DNA of 53,357 nucleotides. Origin: Bacteroidales bacterium. Its GTDB lineage: Bacteria > Bacteroidota > Bacteroidia > Bacteroidales > GWA2-32-17. The translations under genes and the position numbers were made by a program. The notes under the pieces were generated by a model, which saw only the letters and a program-made list of their open reading frames with translations, was not told the DNA's origin and did no database searches. Numbering within the stretch: position 1 is the first letter of the stretch; each line of letters opens with the position of its first letter. Of this stretch, positions 16,220 through 25,754 are shown piece by piece. Where the stretch lies: contig JAOAFV010000032.1 of the NCBI GenBank assembly GCA_026416095.1, positions 1 to 53,357 of the forward strand. The letters run 5' to 3'.

Positions 16220-18373
16220 TTATTGCAACGGGGCTACAACTTCTATGAGTTCGGGTAAGTCCATACCTATTTCTTTTAATCGTTGTATAGTTGGAATTCC
16301 ATTTTTGTTCCATCCTCGTCTTTCGTACACAGCGTCAAGTAGTTTTTCGTATTGTTCTTCTCTATATTTTCGTAAAGCTTTTATTTTTTCTTCAACTGTC
16401 ATATTTTCTGGGTTAAGATTTAATAGCGTTCTTAATTGGTTATCGTATCTTTCTTCTCTCGATTTATATTCTTCAACGGTAACTGGACCAGCTGCTCTAT
16501 ATGGTTGAGCATCATGTTTCCGTGTACCATATCCTCTTCTAATATTAAATATTCTTTGGAACTGATAAACTCTTTCTGATTGTCGTATTAGTTCGTTTTT
16601 ATCTATGTTATTACCAGTTACAGCATTGTAAATGGTAACATAGTTATCTACGTGTTCAGGAACTTTTTCGGGTTCGGGTTGTAAGTGATTGTCGGCAGGT
16701 TCAATATCGTTCCACGGTAGCTTACATAATCCCTGTAAAGAAAACCATGTTCTAAACATGGGGAAATAATATAGGGCTTCAGCTTTTTTTTCGAATGTTG
16801 GAAGCTGATTATTTACCATATCCATAAATATAAGCCAAGCTTCATCGTGTTGAGGACCTTTATTTGTCATAGCATAACCACCTTGTTGAGCTAAAGATTC
16901 TTTTGAGACGTATTGACTATATTCGAGACCTTTATTTTCCATGGCAATATCATTTAGGAATTGAGGATCGCCCCAACCTTTTTCAATAAACAGTTGTTTT
17001 AGTTTTCTTACACCAAGTCCTGCAGTTTTACCAAATTCTTCTCCTCTTGCCAATTGATGTAATAGTTCTAAAACTGCCGATGAATTACCCCATGTCAGTT
17101 CAAGACCTCCTGTTCTCTCTTTATTTAAAATTCCATTTTCGTAACATTCCATTAGAAAGGCAACAATTGTTCCCCAAGTAATTGTACAAACACCATAAAC
17201 ATCGCAATAAAAGTTAATTTCAAAAATGGCTTCTGGGTCAAAAATAGCACAATTTGCACCAACTCCTGCAGCAGTTTCGTATTCTGGTCCATCAACTATA
17301 ACTTTATGCCCTTTGAAAGGACCGGTTTTAAGCTCAAAACCATCGACAGCTTTACAACACGATAAATGGCATCCTATCCAACAACCATCAAACATGTTCT
17401 GTGTAAAATATTTTTTTAATATGTCGGAATGAATATTAACAGCGTCGGGGTGTGAACCATATTTAAAATTTTTCACAGGTAAAAGATCGTAATCGTTCAT
17501 TATGTTTGTTAAGTGAGCAGTTCCTTTTGTACGCATTTCGTTTTGTTTATCATCGAGTTCATCTATTTCTTTTTTTAGTCTTAATCCGCGTTCTATAATT
17601 TTTTGCAAATCAGCTACATTGTTGGCATTTCCTTTAACTCCACTTATTTTACAAACTAAAGCTTTTATTTTTTTATCTCTAAATACTGTACCAGTTCCTC
17701 CTCTTCCTGCTTGTTTTAATCTTATTTTTTTTCTTTTTATATCGTAGAATGTGAAGTTTAGCATACCGATTAATGAATGATCTGCAGCAGGTCCAGTAGA
17801 AACAATTGCTATGTTTTTCTTATCGTTTTCGTTTTCAGCAAACATTTCCATTAGTTGTTCGGGCAATTGATAGCTATCTAATGCTTCTAGTGGAGCTTCG
17901 AATATTTCAATTTTTCCTTTTGAGCCATCTATAAAAATTATGACATCATTTTTTGCTTTACCTTGTATTTCTATTGAATCGAAGCCCGAAAACTTTAAAA
18001 AAGGCCCAAAATGCCCGCCTGCATTGCTATCTATAGGTATATCTGTTGTAGGAGATAAAGTAACAACAATAGATTTACCTGTGCCACTATATTGAGTTAT
18101 ACCACCAATTGGGCCTGAGCCTATTATTATTTCATTTTCAGGGTCATTCCACTTGGTTGTTGGTGTTGTAGCATCCCACAATAATTTAAGCCCATAGCCT
18201 CTACCTCCTATAAATAGTTTTTTCATAAGTGGAGGCACATCTTTAATTTTAATCTCGTTATTTGTAAGATTAATATATAAAATTTTGTCGGTATAACCTC
18301 TATAAAGAGGTGTAACTTCATAAGTGAATTCTTTTAAAACCTTATGTGCTGCTTTAATTTTAGTAATTTCCAT
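16220..18373 (-). CDS. Aldehyde:ferredoxin oxidoreductase family tungsten/molybdenum enzyme
   Basis: A 717-residue AOR-family protein, expected to oxidise an aldehyde (or reduce an acid) with ferredoxin using a bis-pterin W or Mo cofactor and a 4Fe-4S cluster. Family signatures: YTDKILYINLTNNEIKI near the N-terminus, KKLFIGGRGYGLKLL, GPIGGITQYSGTGKSIVV, DSNAGGHFGPFLKFSGFDSIEIQGKA, and RLKQAGRGGTGTVFRDKKIKALV. The likely cluster cysteines are C-x3-C-x3-CC (DGCWIGCHLSCC, about 329-338) plus a distal one in GLCKLPW (about 549). The classical spacing is C-x2-C-x3-C, so this belongs to a variant subgroup. It is longer than typical AORs (about 600-650). No ferredoxin or pterin-synthesis genes are adjacent, so the substrate is unknown. 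It indicates anaerobic metabolism. Confidence 0.88.
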   Translation of the reverse strand: MEITKIKAAHKVLKEFTYEVTPLYRGYTDKILYINLTNNEIKIKDVPPLMKKLFIGGRGYGLKLLWDATTPTTKWNDPENEIIIGSGPIGGITQYSGTGKSIVVTLSPTTDIPIDSNAGGHFGPFLKFSGFDSIEIQGKAKNDVIIFIDGSKGKIEIFEAPLEALDSYQLPEQLMEMFAENENDKKNIAIVSTGPAADHSLIGMLNFTFYDIKRKKIRLKQAGRGGTGTVFRDKKIKALVCKISGVKGNANNVADLQKIIERGLRLKKEIDELDDKQNEMRTKGTAHLTNIMNDYDLLPVKNFKYGSHPDAVNIHSDILKKYFTQNMFDGCWIGCHLSCCKAVDGFELKTGPFKGHKVIVDGPEYETAAGVGANCAIFDPEAIFEINFYCDVYGVCTITWGTIVAFLMECYENGILNKERTGGLELTWGNSSAVLELLHQLARGEEFGKTAGLGVRKLKQLFIEKGWGDPQFLNDIAMENKGLEYSQYVSKESLAQQGGYAMTNKGPQHDEAWLIFMDMVNNQLPTFEKKAEALYYFPMFRTWFSLQGLCKLPWNDIEPADNHLQPEPEKVPEHVDNYVTIYNAVTGNNIDKNELIRQSERVYQFQRIFNIRRGYGTRKHDAQPYRAAGPVTVEEYKSREERYDNQLRTLLNLNPENMTVEEKIKALRKYREEQYEKLLDAVYERRGWNKNGIPTIQRLKEIGMDLPELIEVVAPLQ

Positions 18374-18387
18374 AATAATTTTTTTTA

Positions 18388-18395
18388 CAAATGTA
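18388..18395 (-). promoter_or_regulatory. -7 box of the AOR-family gene
   Basis: TACATTTG on the minus strand, 14 bases before the ATG at 18373. No convincing -33 box is seen. Confidence 0.4.
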
Positions 18396-18487
18396 TTATT
18401 TTTTTCTTTAAAAAAATATGCTTTATTATAACATTTGACTTAAAGTAGATAATACAACATGAAAATAAAGTTAAATAATTATTATGC

Positions 18488-18519
18488 TTTTAGAATTTGA
18501 AGAAGTTGTGTTATTTTTG
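18488..18519 (+). promoter_or_regulatory. Promoter of the degenerate SpoIIE-like gene
   Basis: TATTTTTG at 18512-18519 has a TTTT 20 bases upstream (18488-18491), a near match to the -33 box. The ATG at 18533 follows after 13 bases. Confidence 0.4.
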
Positions 18520-18532
18520 TAAAAAATTGTAA

Positions 18533-19606
18533 ATGTATAGATTTTATAAAATTTTATATTTTGCACTTGTTTTAATTTTTGTTTTTTTAGTTTTATTGAA
18601 TCTTTTACATGGAATAAAAAGTAATGTATTTGTTTTTTTATTGATAGTTTTAATATCGTTTGTTTTTATTGTAAAGGGTTTTGTTTTATATCTATTTAGG
18701 CGTAAAAGTGAAATTTTTGAAAAGGAGTTAAAAGAGCAAAATGAAAAGTCGAAATCTCTAACGTTAAAAGTTCAAGCTTTAAATCTAGAAATAGAAAATC
18801 TGAGAAAACAATTAAATAGTTCTAACGAGAGTTTAAATTCCTTACAAAAGGAATACAATAACGTTGTATGTTTTACTAGAAATTATTTTGATTTTATGTA
18901 TGATTATAATGAGCAATTAAAAAAATATTTTGGCGACAATTATTTTTTGGTGTCTTATCCAAAAAGCGATATAGGAGATGATATAATTTTTATTCAAAAA
19001 GTAAATGACTACATAATTATAGCAATAATCGATTCGTCTGGCTCTGGAATACAGCTGTTTTTGAATAATTTAATAATTATAGATATTTTAAAATCTGCTA
19101 CTATAAAAGAAAAGTTAAATAAACCATCTGAAATATTACGTTATGTTAATAACACTATTTTGGAAAAATATAATTTTAATAAGTTCCCATATTTACTAAC
19201 TTATTCTATTGGGATTGTAAGTATTCTGTATAAACACAACATAGTTGAGTATGCTGGAGCAAGAAATTTATTACTTTACAGATATAAAGATTCTATAATA
19301 ACGCAAAAAGGTGATAATTATTTAATAAATAATTTTTCAGATAAATTAAGAGACTTTAAAAATTTTGGTATTCCAATTCACGATAATTCTATTCTATACT
19401 TATTTACCGATGGAATATCAAATCAAATTGTAAACAACAAAAAAATAAAAAGAAAATTTTTAATAGAGCTTATTAATAACTGTAGAAAAAGTACCATTAG
19501 AGAACAATATAATTTAATATCAAGAGAAATTGAAAATCTTATTATGAAAGAAAATCAGATTGATGATATAAAAATTTTAGGAATTAAGCTTTACGATAAC
19601 AACTAA
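18533..19606 (+). CDS. Membrane-anchored, degenerate SpoIIE/PP2C-like protein
   Basis: A 357-residue protein with two N-terminal membrane segments (about 6-27 and 31-55), a coiled coil (about 58-115) and a C-terminal region that aligns by eye with the SpoIIE-type PP2C domain of the next gene. Compared with that neighbour, KDIVSGDF becomes SDIGDDII, ADCTGHG becomes IDSSGSG, the metal-binding D of DGMDIAL is absent (TYSIGIV), while FTDG and QIDD are kept. It may be an inactive or altered phosphatase acting as a scaffold or partner of the neighbour, which starts 54 bases downstream on the same strand. Assignment is from residue patterns only; I do not recognise a named family member. Confidence 0.75.
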   Translation: MYRFYKILYFALVLIFVFLVLLNLLHGIKSNVFVFLLIVLISFVFIVKGFVLYLFRRKSEIFEKELKEQNEKSKSLTLKVQALNLEIENLRKQLNSSNESLNSLQKEYNNVVCFTRNYFDFMYDYNEQLKKYFGDNYFLVSYPKSDIGDDIIFIQKVNDYIIIAIIDSSGSGIQLFLNNLIIIDILKSATIKEKLNKPSEILRYVNNTILEKYNFNKFPYLLTYSIGIVSILYKHNIVEYAGARNLLLYRYKDSIITQKGDNYLINNFSDKLRDFKNFGIPIHDNSILYLFTDGISNQIVNNKKIKRKFLIELINNCRKSTIREQYNLISREIENLIMKENQIDDIKILGIKLYDNN

Positions 19607-19660
19607 TTTTTTTATTGTTACTTTTTACAACATAGTTTTTTTTAATAACTTTACAAAAAA

Positions 19661-22600
19661 ATGAAGTATCTAATTACATTACTAATACTACTATTAAGTC
19701 AAATAAAGTTATTTTGCTATATTAACAAGAATGGCGTACCCTTTGTGAGGAATTATGATTCAAAAATTTTTAAAGTAAGTAGTGATATATGGGCCGAGAC
19801 TCAAGATAAATATGGAGTTTTATACTTTGGGAATAGCGAAGGCGATATTTTAAGATACGACGGAAGAGAATGGCATGTTATAAAGACTGGCAAGAATATG
19901 ATTATTTATTCTTTAAAATGCGATATGATTAATAATGTTATTTACGTAGGTGGAGCAGGTGATTTTGGAAAGTTGATAATTGGTAAAAACGGTATGCAAT
20001 ATATATCTCTTGCGCGTAACATTAAAACAAACATTAACACCGATAATTTCTATAAAATTTATATAGATAGTAAAGGAATAGTTTATTTTTGTTCTTTTCA
20101 ACATTTGTTTATCTTAGAAAATAATAAAATTAAAGAAGTAGAAATACCTGGCAAAATAACAGGTTATAGTTTTCTTTTAAATGATACTCTATATATACCT
20201 CATTTTGAATTTGGATTGTTAAAATACAATAATTTAAAAGGTAGCTTCGATAAAACTCCAATTTCTGATGTCCTAAAAAATAAAGAAATAATAGTAATGT
20301 TTCAAGCGCTTTATTCAAAAGAAATTGTAATATTTGATAATAAAGACTTATACATATATAACTATCATGAGAAAACGTTAAAAACATTAAAAGATAATTT
20401 TAATATTAGTTTTTTGTCGCAAAGTATAGTGTATAATGTTACTACAACTTCCGATGGGAAGTATGTATGGGCAACGGTTAATAATGGTGTTATAATAAGC
20501 GATGTAAATTTTAAAATAGAAAATGTTATAGGCGAAAATGAGGGCCTTATTACAAATTCCGTAAGCAATGTTTTATATTCTGAGATCGATGGAACTATTT
20601 GGGCAACCACCCCAAAAGGCCTTTCATGTATTTTTTATAATTCACCAATTTCTCATTTCCCTGCTTCATACTTTAAGAATAGCGATTTAAGGGATATTAC
20701 AATATTTAATAATGAACTTTATATTTCTACCTTGAATTGGCTGTTTAAAAAAACAAAAGATAATTCCAATAAAAGTATCTTTATAAAAGTTGGGGACCTA
20801 AGAACAATAGAAACAATTTACAGCATGCAAAAAAATTCAAAAGAATTATTATTAATATCGGATTATTATGGTAACATATACGAATTTGATGGAAAATTTT
20901 TAAAAAAGATTCTTAATGAAACTTATGCAAAGTATTTTCTGCAAGTTAATTCAAATACAATTTATGCAGGTTCATATAGAGTTGTGTACAAATTACAGTA
21001 TGATAAACAAGGAAAATGGACTTCTAAAATAATCGAAAAATGTAAGGGTCACGTTAAGTCAATGGTATTAGCCGATAATTATTTATGGATTAGTACTTTA
21101 AATAACGGAATTTTTAAAATAAATATATTGAACGATTCAGTTACACATTACACAGTAAAAAATGGATTGCCTGATAATAATAATAATTGTGTTTTTTTAT
21201 ATAAAAATAATGTGTTAGTTGGAACTAAAAATGGACTTTATCGCTATGAACCTAAAAGAGAAATCTTTTTGCCAACTAATTTGTGGAATAATGTTTTATC
21301 AAATGTACCAATTGCTTCACTTCATAACACTTATTACAATAATGAAATAATTGTTATTTCAAGCAATAAATTAGGTATAGTAAAACCCTTTATTACTAAA
21401 TATGTGTTAGATAGTATTACTTTTAGAATACTACCAGATGTGTCGGTTTATGAAAGGTTATTTACCGATAATTACAATGTAACGTGGATTTCTACATCTG
21501 ATGGATTGGTTACATATAACCCCAAAACAAAAGTTTCTCAAAAAAAATATTACTGTTTAATAAAACAAGTTAAATTTGTAGATTACGATTCAATATTGTT
21601 TAATGGCTTTTGGTTACAAGGTGGTAAACTTGAACCTAAACAAGCAGAAATACCTGAAATAGAATATAAATATAATAAAATTACTTTTAGTTTTTATGCC
21701 CCTTTTTTTCATAAGGAAGAAGAAATAAAATTTTCTTATTTTCTTGAAGGATTCGATTCAAGATGGTCAGATTGGAACTATGATAATAAAGTTACATACA
21801 ATAATTTACCTGAAGGTAAATATACATTCAAAGTTAAAGCTAAGAATATTTATAATAAAGAAAGCTTAGTGTCGACATATTCATTTGAAATATTACCTCC
21901 TTGGTACAGAACATTATGGGCTTATATTAGTTATGTAATAATATTTTTTGTTATTATTATAACCTCTACAAAGCTTTATACAAGAAAGCTTGAAGCAGAC
22001 AAAAGGAAGCTAGAGAAAATTGTTGCCGAAAGAACCGCAGAAGTTGTTAGGCAAAAGGAAGAAATAGAGCAGAAAAATAAAATTATTGAGCAAAAAAATA
22101 AAGACATATTGGATAGTATAAATTATGCAAAGAGAATACAAGATTCTATATTACCTCCGGTAGATTATTTGAAAATTCCAGGAGTAGATATCTTTGTATA
22201 TTACAAACCTAAAGATATTGTAAGTGGCGATTTTTATTTTATTAAGTATTTAAAAAGCGCAAATGTGTACATTGTTGCAGCAGCCGATTGTACGGGGCAT
22301 GGTGTTCCTGGTGCTTTTATGAGTATGCTTGGTTCTTCGTTGTTAAACGAGATAATAAATCGTCCTGAAATTACTACTACCGATATGGTATTAAATGAAT
22401 TAAGAGAAAGAATAATTAATGCTCTAAATCCAGAAGGTAAACATACCGAAACCAGAGATGGCATGGATATTGCTTTAATTGCTTATTTCCCTGATAAAAG
22501 GTTATTACAATTTTCAGGAGCAAATAATCCTCTCTATTTAATAAGGAACGATGAATTAATTGAATATAAAGCCGATAAAATGCCTGTGGGATTATACGAC

Positions 22601-22870
22601 GAAAATACTAAAATTCCATTTTCCAGGCATGAAATTAATATTAAGTCTGGCGATTTAGTTTATATATTTTCAGATGGTTTTGCAGATCAGTTTGGTGGTG
22701 AACATGGAAAAAAATATTTATATAAAAATTTTAAGAATCTGTTATTAAGAATACACAAATATCCTTTAAATGAACAATGTAAATTAATTGAAGAAGAAGG
22801 GTTAAAATGGCGAGGTGATAAATATGAACAAATAGATGATAATTTAATAATTGGTATTAAATTTAGTTAA
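19661..22870 (+). CDS. Propeller/Y_Y_Y sensor with SpoIIE-type serine phosphatase output
   Basis: A 1069-residue membrane signalling protein. A signal peptide (MKYLITLLILLLSQIKLFCY) precedes a periplasmic seven-bladed type propeller with two-component-regulator repeats (for example WAETQDKYGVLYFGNSEGDILRYDG, DGTIWATTPKGL, DNLWISTLNNGIFKI-like stretches), then a Y_Y_Y domain (about 668-745, FLEGFDSRWSDW and LPEGKYTFKVKAKN), one membrane helix (about 752-772), a coiled coil (about 775-835) and a cytoplasmic SpoIIE/PP2C domain (about 848-1069). The phosphatase metal motifs are complete: SGDFY, DCTGHGVPGAFMS, DGMDIAL, FSDGFADQ and IDDN. It probably senses an extracellular or periplasmic cue and dephosphorylates an anti-anti-sigma-like partner; no STAS or anti-sigma gene is nearby. 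Confidence 0.93.
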   Translation: MKYLITLLILLLSQIKLFCYINKNGVPFVRNYDSKIFKVSSDIWAETQDKYGVLYFGNSEGDILRYDGREWHVIKTGKNMIIYSLKCDMINNVIYVGGAGDFGKLIIGKNGMQYISLARNIKTNINTDNFYKIYIDSKGIVYFCSFQHLFILENNKIKEVEIPGKITGYSFLLNDTLYIPHFEFGLLKYNNLKGSFDKTPISDVLKNKEIIVMFQALYSKEIVIFDNKDLYIYNYHEKTLKTLKDNFNISFLSQSIVYNVTTTSDGKYVWATVNNGVIISDVNFKIENVIGENEGLITNSVSNVLYSEIDGTIWATTPKGLSCIFYNSPISHFPASYFKNSDLRDITIFNNELYISTLNWLFKKTKDNSNKSIFIKVGDLRTIETIYSMQKNSKELLLISDYYGNIYEFDGKFLKKILNETYAKYFLQVNSNTIYAGSYRVVYKLQYDKQGKWTSKIIEKCKGHVKSMVLADNYLWISTLNNGIFKINILNDSVTHYTVKNGLPDNNNNCVFLYKNNVLVGTKNGLYRYEPKREIFLPTNLWNNVLSNVPIASLHNTYYNNEIIVISSNKLGIVKPFITKYVLDSITFRILPDVSVYERLFTDNYNVTWISTSDGLVTYNPKTKVSQKKYYCLIKQVKFVDYDSILFNGFWLQGGKLEPKQAEIPEIEYKYNKITFSFYAPFFHKEEEIKFSYFLEGFDSRWSDWNYDNKVTYNNLPEGKYTFKVKAKNIYNKESLVSTYSFEILPPWYRTLWAYISYVIIFFVIIITSTKLYTRKLEADKRKLEKIVAERTAEVVRQKEEIEQKNKIIEQKNKDILDSINYAKRIQDSILPPVDYLKIPGVDIFVYYKPKDIVSGDFYFIKYLKSANVYIVAAADCTGHGVPGAFMSMLGSSLLNEIINRPEITTTDMVLNELRERIINALNPEGKHTETRDGMDIALIAYFPDKRLLQFSGANNPLYLIRNDELIEYKADKMPVGLYDENTKIPFSRHEINIKSGDLVYIFSDGFADQFGGEHGKKYLYKNFKNLLLRIHKYPLNEQCKLIEEEGLKWRGDKYEQIDDNLIIGIKFS

Positions 22871-22887
22871 TATATAAAAACATTTTG

Positions 22888-22895
22888 TACCTTTG
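22888..22895 (+). promoter_or_regulatory. -7 box at head of the bactofilin-trk-folA operon
   Basis: TACCTTTG matches TAnnTTTG and lies 19 bases before the bactofilin ATG at 22915. A weak TTTA-like sequence is found near the expected -33 position. Confidence 0.45.
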
Positions 22896-22914
22896 TATAA
22901 AAATTTGTTAACAT

Positions 22915-23289
22915 ATGGGGAAAAATAAAGAACCAGAACAATCCAACTCGGGGTTTAATCTAATTGTAAATGGAACAAAAATGACTGGAAATATTGAAAG
23001 TGAAAATAATTTTAGAATAGATGGTTTCATAAAAGGAGATATTATTGTTAATGGAAAACTAATAGTTGGAGAAACAGGTGAAATTAATGGAAATATTAAA
23101 TGTTTAACTGCCGAAATAAACGGAAAAGTTAATGGCAAAATTATTGTTAGTGATTTATTATCGCTTAAAAGTACTGCTCACGTTACAGGTGAAATAATAA
23201 TTGGTAAGCTTTCAATAGAACCTAATGCATATTTTAACGGCACTTGTAAAATGGGCGACGAAATATTAACTAAACAAAGTAATGAGTAA
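22915..23289 (+). CDS. Bactofilin (polymer-forming cytoskeletal protein)
   Basis: A 124-residue protein with the bactofilin beta-helix: repeating short strands such as GNIESENNFRIDGFIKGDI, NGKLIVGETGEINGNIKC, AEINGKVNGKIIVSDLLSL and KSTAHVTGEIIIGKLSIEP. Bactofilins self-assemble without nucleotide into membrane-associated filaments that organise envelope growth or shape. The length fits the family. In other Bacteroidota I recall a bactofilin gene lying directly before atpZ and the F0F1 ATP synthase genes; here it also precedes an AtpZ-like gene, with which it overlaps by 8 bases, but the ATP synthase subunits do not follow. Confidence 0.92.
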   Translation: MGKNKEPEQSNSGFNLIVNGTKMTGNIESENNFRIDGFIKGDIIVNGKLIVGETGEINGNIKCLTAEINGKVNGKIIVSDLLSLKSTAHVTGEIIIGKLSIEPNAYFNGTCKMGDEILTKQSNE

Positions 23290-23497
23290 TGAAAATAATA
23301 AAAAGTTCGTAAATAATTATATCAAATATTCTTCACTTGCTATACAAATGGCTTTAATTATTTTTTTTGGTATCTTAGGAGGCATTAAATTAGATGAAAT
23401 ATTTAATCTTAAGTTTCCAATATTTACTATTATACTTTCTTTATTATGTGTATTTGCTTCTATTTATCTTTTAATAAAGGAAATAAATTCAAATTAA
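23282..23497 (+). CDS. AtpZ/AtpI-like small membrane protein
   Basis: 71 residues with two hydrophobic helices (about 17-36 and 45-66) connected by GGIKLDEIFNLKFPIFTI. The pattern IQMALIIFFGILGGIKLDE, with the Gly-rich end of helix 1 and an Asp soon after, is that of the AtpZ/AtpI family (ATPase_gene1), small proteins that assist F0F1 ATP synthase assembly or divalent cation supply. It overlaps the bactofilin gene by 8 bases and the next gene starts 1 base after its stop, so they are co-translated. No ATP synthase subunit gene is found in the window, so its link to the enzyme is inferred from family and order. Confidence 0.8.
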   Translation: MSNENNKKFVNNYIKYSSLAIQMALIIFFGILGGIKLDEIFNLKFPIFTIILSLLCVFASIYLLIKEINSN

Positions 23498-23498
23498 A

Positions 23499-23882
23499 AT
23501 GATTAAAAATCCATTGTTTTCTAAAACTGGTATAATTATATTATTAGCTTTATTTGTTTTATCTTTAATAGTGTTTATTTCTTTTAATTATAAAATCTGG
23601 TTTATGCCCTTTATTCTTTTGCCTTATTTTGGCGTTACTCATTATGTTGCTATAAAATTCTTTATTAGAACTTTTTCTTTGATTAATTTTTTTAGAGTTT
23701 ATTTGTTGTCGACTTTTTTAAGAATGGTTGTGCACTTAATTACACTAGCGATATTGTTGATTTTATATACTTCTAATAAAATATTAATTACTATTGTTTT
23801 TATTGTTATTTATTTTGTACTTTATTTATATGAGGTGTTATGGTTATTAAGGCTAAATAAAAGTCATTATAAGAATAAATGA
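23499..23882 (+). CDS. Small polytopic membrane protein next to AtpZ-like gene
   Basis: 127 residues, nearly all hydrophobic, with about four membrane helices (about 9-28, 33-55, 65-88, 93-117). No catalytic motif is visible. Its position after an AtpZ-like gene matches the small uncharacterised membrane protein that precedes atpB in other Bacteroidota as I recall, so it could be an AtpI-like factor, but the sequence alone does not prove this. Its stop overlaps the trkH start as ATGA (23879-23882), indicating translational coupling with the potassium uptake genes. Confidence 0.75.
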   Translation: MIKNPLFSKTGIIILLALFVLSLIVFISFNYKIWFMPFILLPYFGVTHYVAIKFFIRTFSLINFFRVYLLSTFLRMVVHLITLAILLILYTSNKILITIVFIVIYFVLYLYEVLWLLRLNKSHYKNK

Positions 23883-25741
23883 GAATTTTTTTTAATAAAA
23901 TATTGGCCAAAATAATATCCAGGTATAGGTTTTATAGACTAAAGTTTTATCGTTTTAAAACATATAATTTTCGCGAATTTGCTCTTGGTTTAACTAAAAA
24001 ATTATCTTTTATAAATTTAATTCTATCATCTTTAATATTAGTAACGTATCTTTATAGATATTCATTTGGTTTAAATTATGAAGTAGAATTAGCTTTAGAT
24101 AAATTAATTTTTGTTTCCTTAATATTATTGTTTTTTTCATTATTTATTTGTTGGGTTTTATTAGTAATTCTTAAACAAAAGATCCGCATAATTGTTACTG
24201 AGTTGCTTCTTTTTTTGTTTTTATTTTTTACTCTTTTGATATACAAAGGTAAAATTCCTTTTTTTGAGAAAATATTTTTACAATGGTATTTAAAATTCTG
24301 TAGTTATGCTCCTTTTTATTCGGTTTTCTTAATATTTATTTCAGAAGTTTCAAAACGATCTTTACGTTTATTAAAAATGGTTAATTATAGTACACTATTG
24401 CTTTTAAGCTTCTTTACCATGATATTTTTGGGCACATTACTTCTACTATTGCCAGTTTCTACATATAACGGCATATCTTTTACCGATGCTTTTTTTACTT
24501 CAACGTCGGCTGTTTGTGTTACAGGGCTCACTGTTGTTGATACTGCTAATACATTTACTTTTTTCGGGAAAACCGTTATTCTTATTTTAATTCAATTAGG
24601 TGGTTTGGGTATAATGACATTTACAACTTTCTTTGGATTAATGCTTCAAAGATCCACTTCGTTTAGAGAAAAAATGATGATAAAGGAAATAATTGAATCC
24701 GATACTTTGTCTGAGCTTACAAAAAGTTTATTTAAAATTATATTTTTTACTTTTGCAATAGAAAGTATGGGAGCTGTACTTATATTTTTGACTTTGGATA
24801 GTAATCTTACTGTAATAGAAAGAATAAAATTCTCTGTTTTTCATGCAGTGTCGGCATTTTGTAATGCAGGCTTTAGTACATATTCTAAAGGCCTAATGGA
24901 CTTAAGAGTTTACAATAATTACCTTTTATATTTAATCATTTCTTTTTTAGTAATATTAGGTGGAATTGGATATCCTGTATTGTTAAACTATTATAAGTTA
25001 TTTAAGCATTATTTTCGAAACTTGTTTAGAGTACTTATGCATAAGCCCTATATTCATAAACCAAATATAGTTGATATTAACACGCGAATAGTAGTAATTA
25101 CTACTTTAATTTTAATTGTATTAGGTACTTTATTTATTTTAATTTTTGAATACAACAATACTCTCAAGGGATATAATTTCTTTGGTAAATTAGTACATTC
25201 ATATTTTGCATCTGTAACCCCCCGGACTGCTGGTTTTAATACTATCGATTATTCAAATGTTTTACCAATAACTGCCTTATTTACAATATTACTAATGTGG
25301 ATTGGAGCTTCGCCTTCAAGCACTGGTGGCGGAATTAAAACTTCTACCTTTGCGCTTGCAATTATGAATATTATAAGTTTTTCTAAATCAAAACCTAAAA
25401 TCGAAATATTTTATAGAGAAATAGCTTTTCAAAGTATAAGAAAAGCATTTGCAGTCATTTTCCTTTCTTTTATTTTAATTGGCCTTTCTTTATTCTTTAT
25501 GGTTTTTTACGATGAAAATAATCACTCATTTTTAAAGATAATGTTCGAAGTGTTTTCGGCCTTTGGTACAGTAGGTTTGAGCATGGGTATAACACCTGAA
25601 TTATCGGTAGAATGCAAGTGGGTATTAATACTTACAATGTATTTTGGTAGAGTAGGACTTCTAAGTTTTTTTATGGCTGTTATTCATAAAGTAGCTCATA
25701 CTAAATATAAATATCCTGAGTCTGTTGTAATAATTAATTAA
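23879..25741 (+). CDS. trkH: TrkH/KtrB-family potassium uptake channel subunit
   Basis: A 620-residue integral membrane protein. The TrkH core begins near residue 165 (LKMVNYSTLLLLSFF) and shows the four selectivity-filter segments: TSAVCVTGLTVVDT (about 207), SAFCNAGFSTYS (about 325), TPRTAGFNTIDY (about 445) and SAFGTVGLSMG (about 560). The first 160 residues add several extra membrane helices; TrkH is usually about 450-490 residues, though long forms exist in Bacteroidota. It would import K+ with the RCK regulator encoded 13 bases downstream. Gene order (trkH then trkA) and tight spacing support one transporter complex. Confidence 0.94.
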   Translation: MRIFFNKILAKIISRYRFYRLKFYRFKTYNFREFALGLTKKLSFINLILSSLILVTYLYRYSFGLNYEVELALDKLIFVSLILLFFSLFICWVLLVILKQKIRIIVTELLLFLFLFFTLLIYKGKIPFFEKIFLQWYLKFCSYAPFYSVFLIFISEVSKRSLRLLKMVNYSTLLLLSFFTMIFLGTLLLLLPVSTYNGISFTDAFFTSTSAVCVTGLTVVDTANTFTFFGKTVILILIQLGGLGIMTFTTFFGLMLQRSTSFREKMMIKEIIESDTLSELTKSLFKIIFFTFAIESMGAVLIFLTLDSNLTVIERIKFSVFHAVSAFCNAGFSTYSKGLMDLRVYNNYLLYLIISFLVILGGIGYPVLLNYYKLFKHYFRNLFRVLMHKPYIHKPNIVDINTRIVVITTLILIVLGTLFILIFEYNNTLKGYNFFGKLVHSYFASVTPRTAGFNTIDYSNVLPITALFTILLMWIGASPSSTGGGIKTSTFALAIMNIISFSKSKPKIEIFYREIAFQSIRKAFAVIFLSFILIGLSLFFMVFYDENNHSFLKIMFEVFSAFGTVGLSMGITPELSVECKWVLILTMYFGRVGLLSFFMAVIHKVAHTKYKYPESVVIIN

Positions 25742-25754
25742 AGTGTTTATTACT

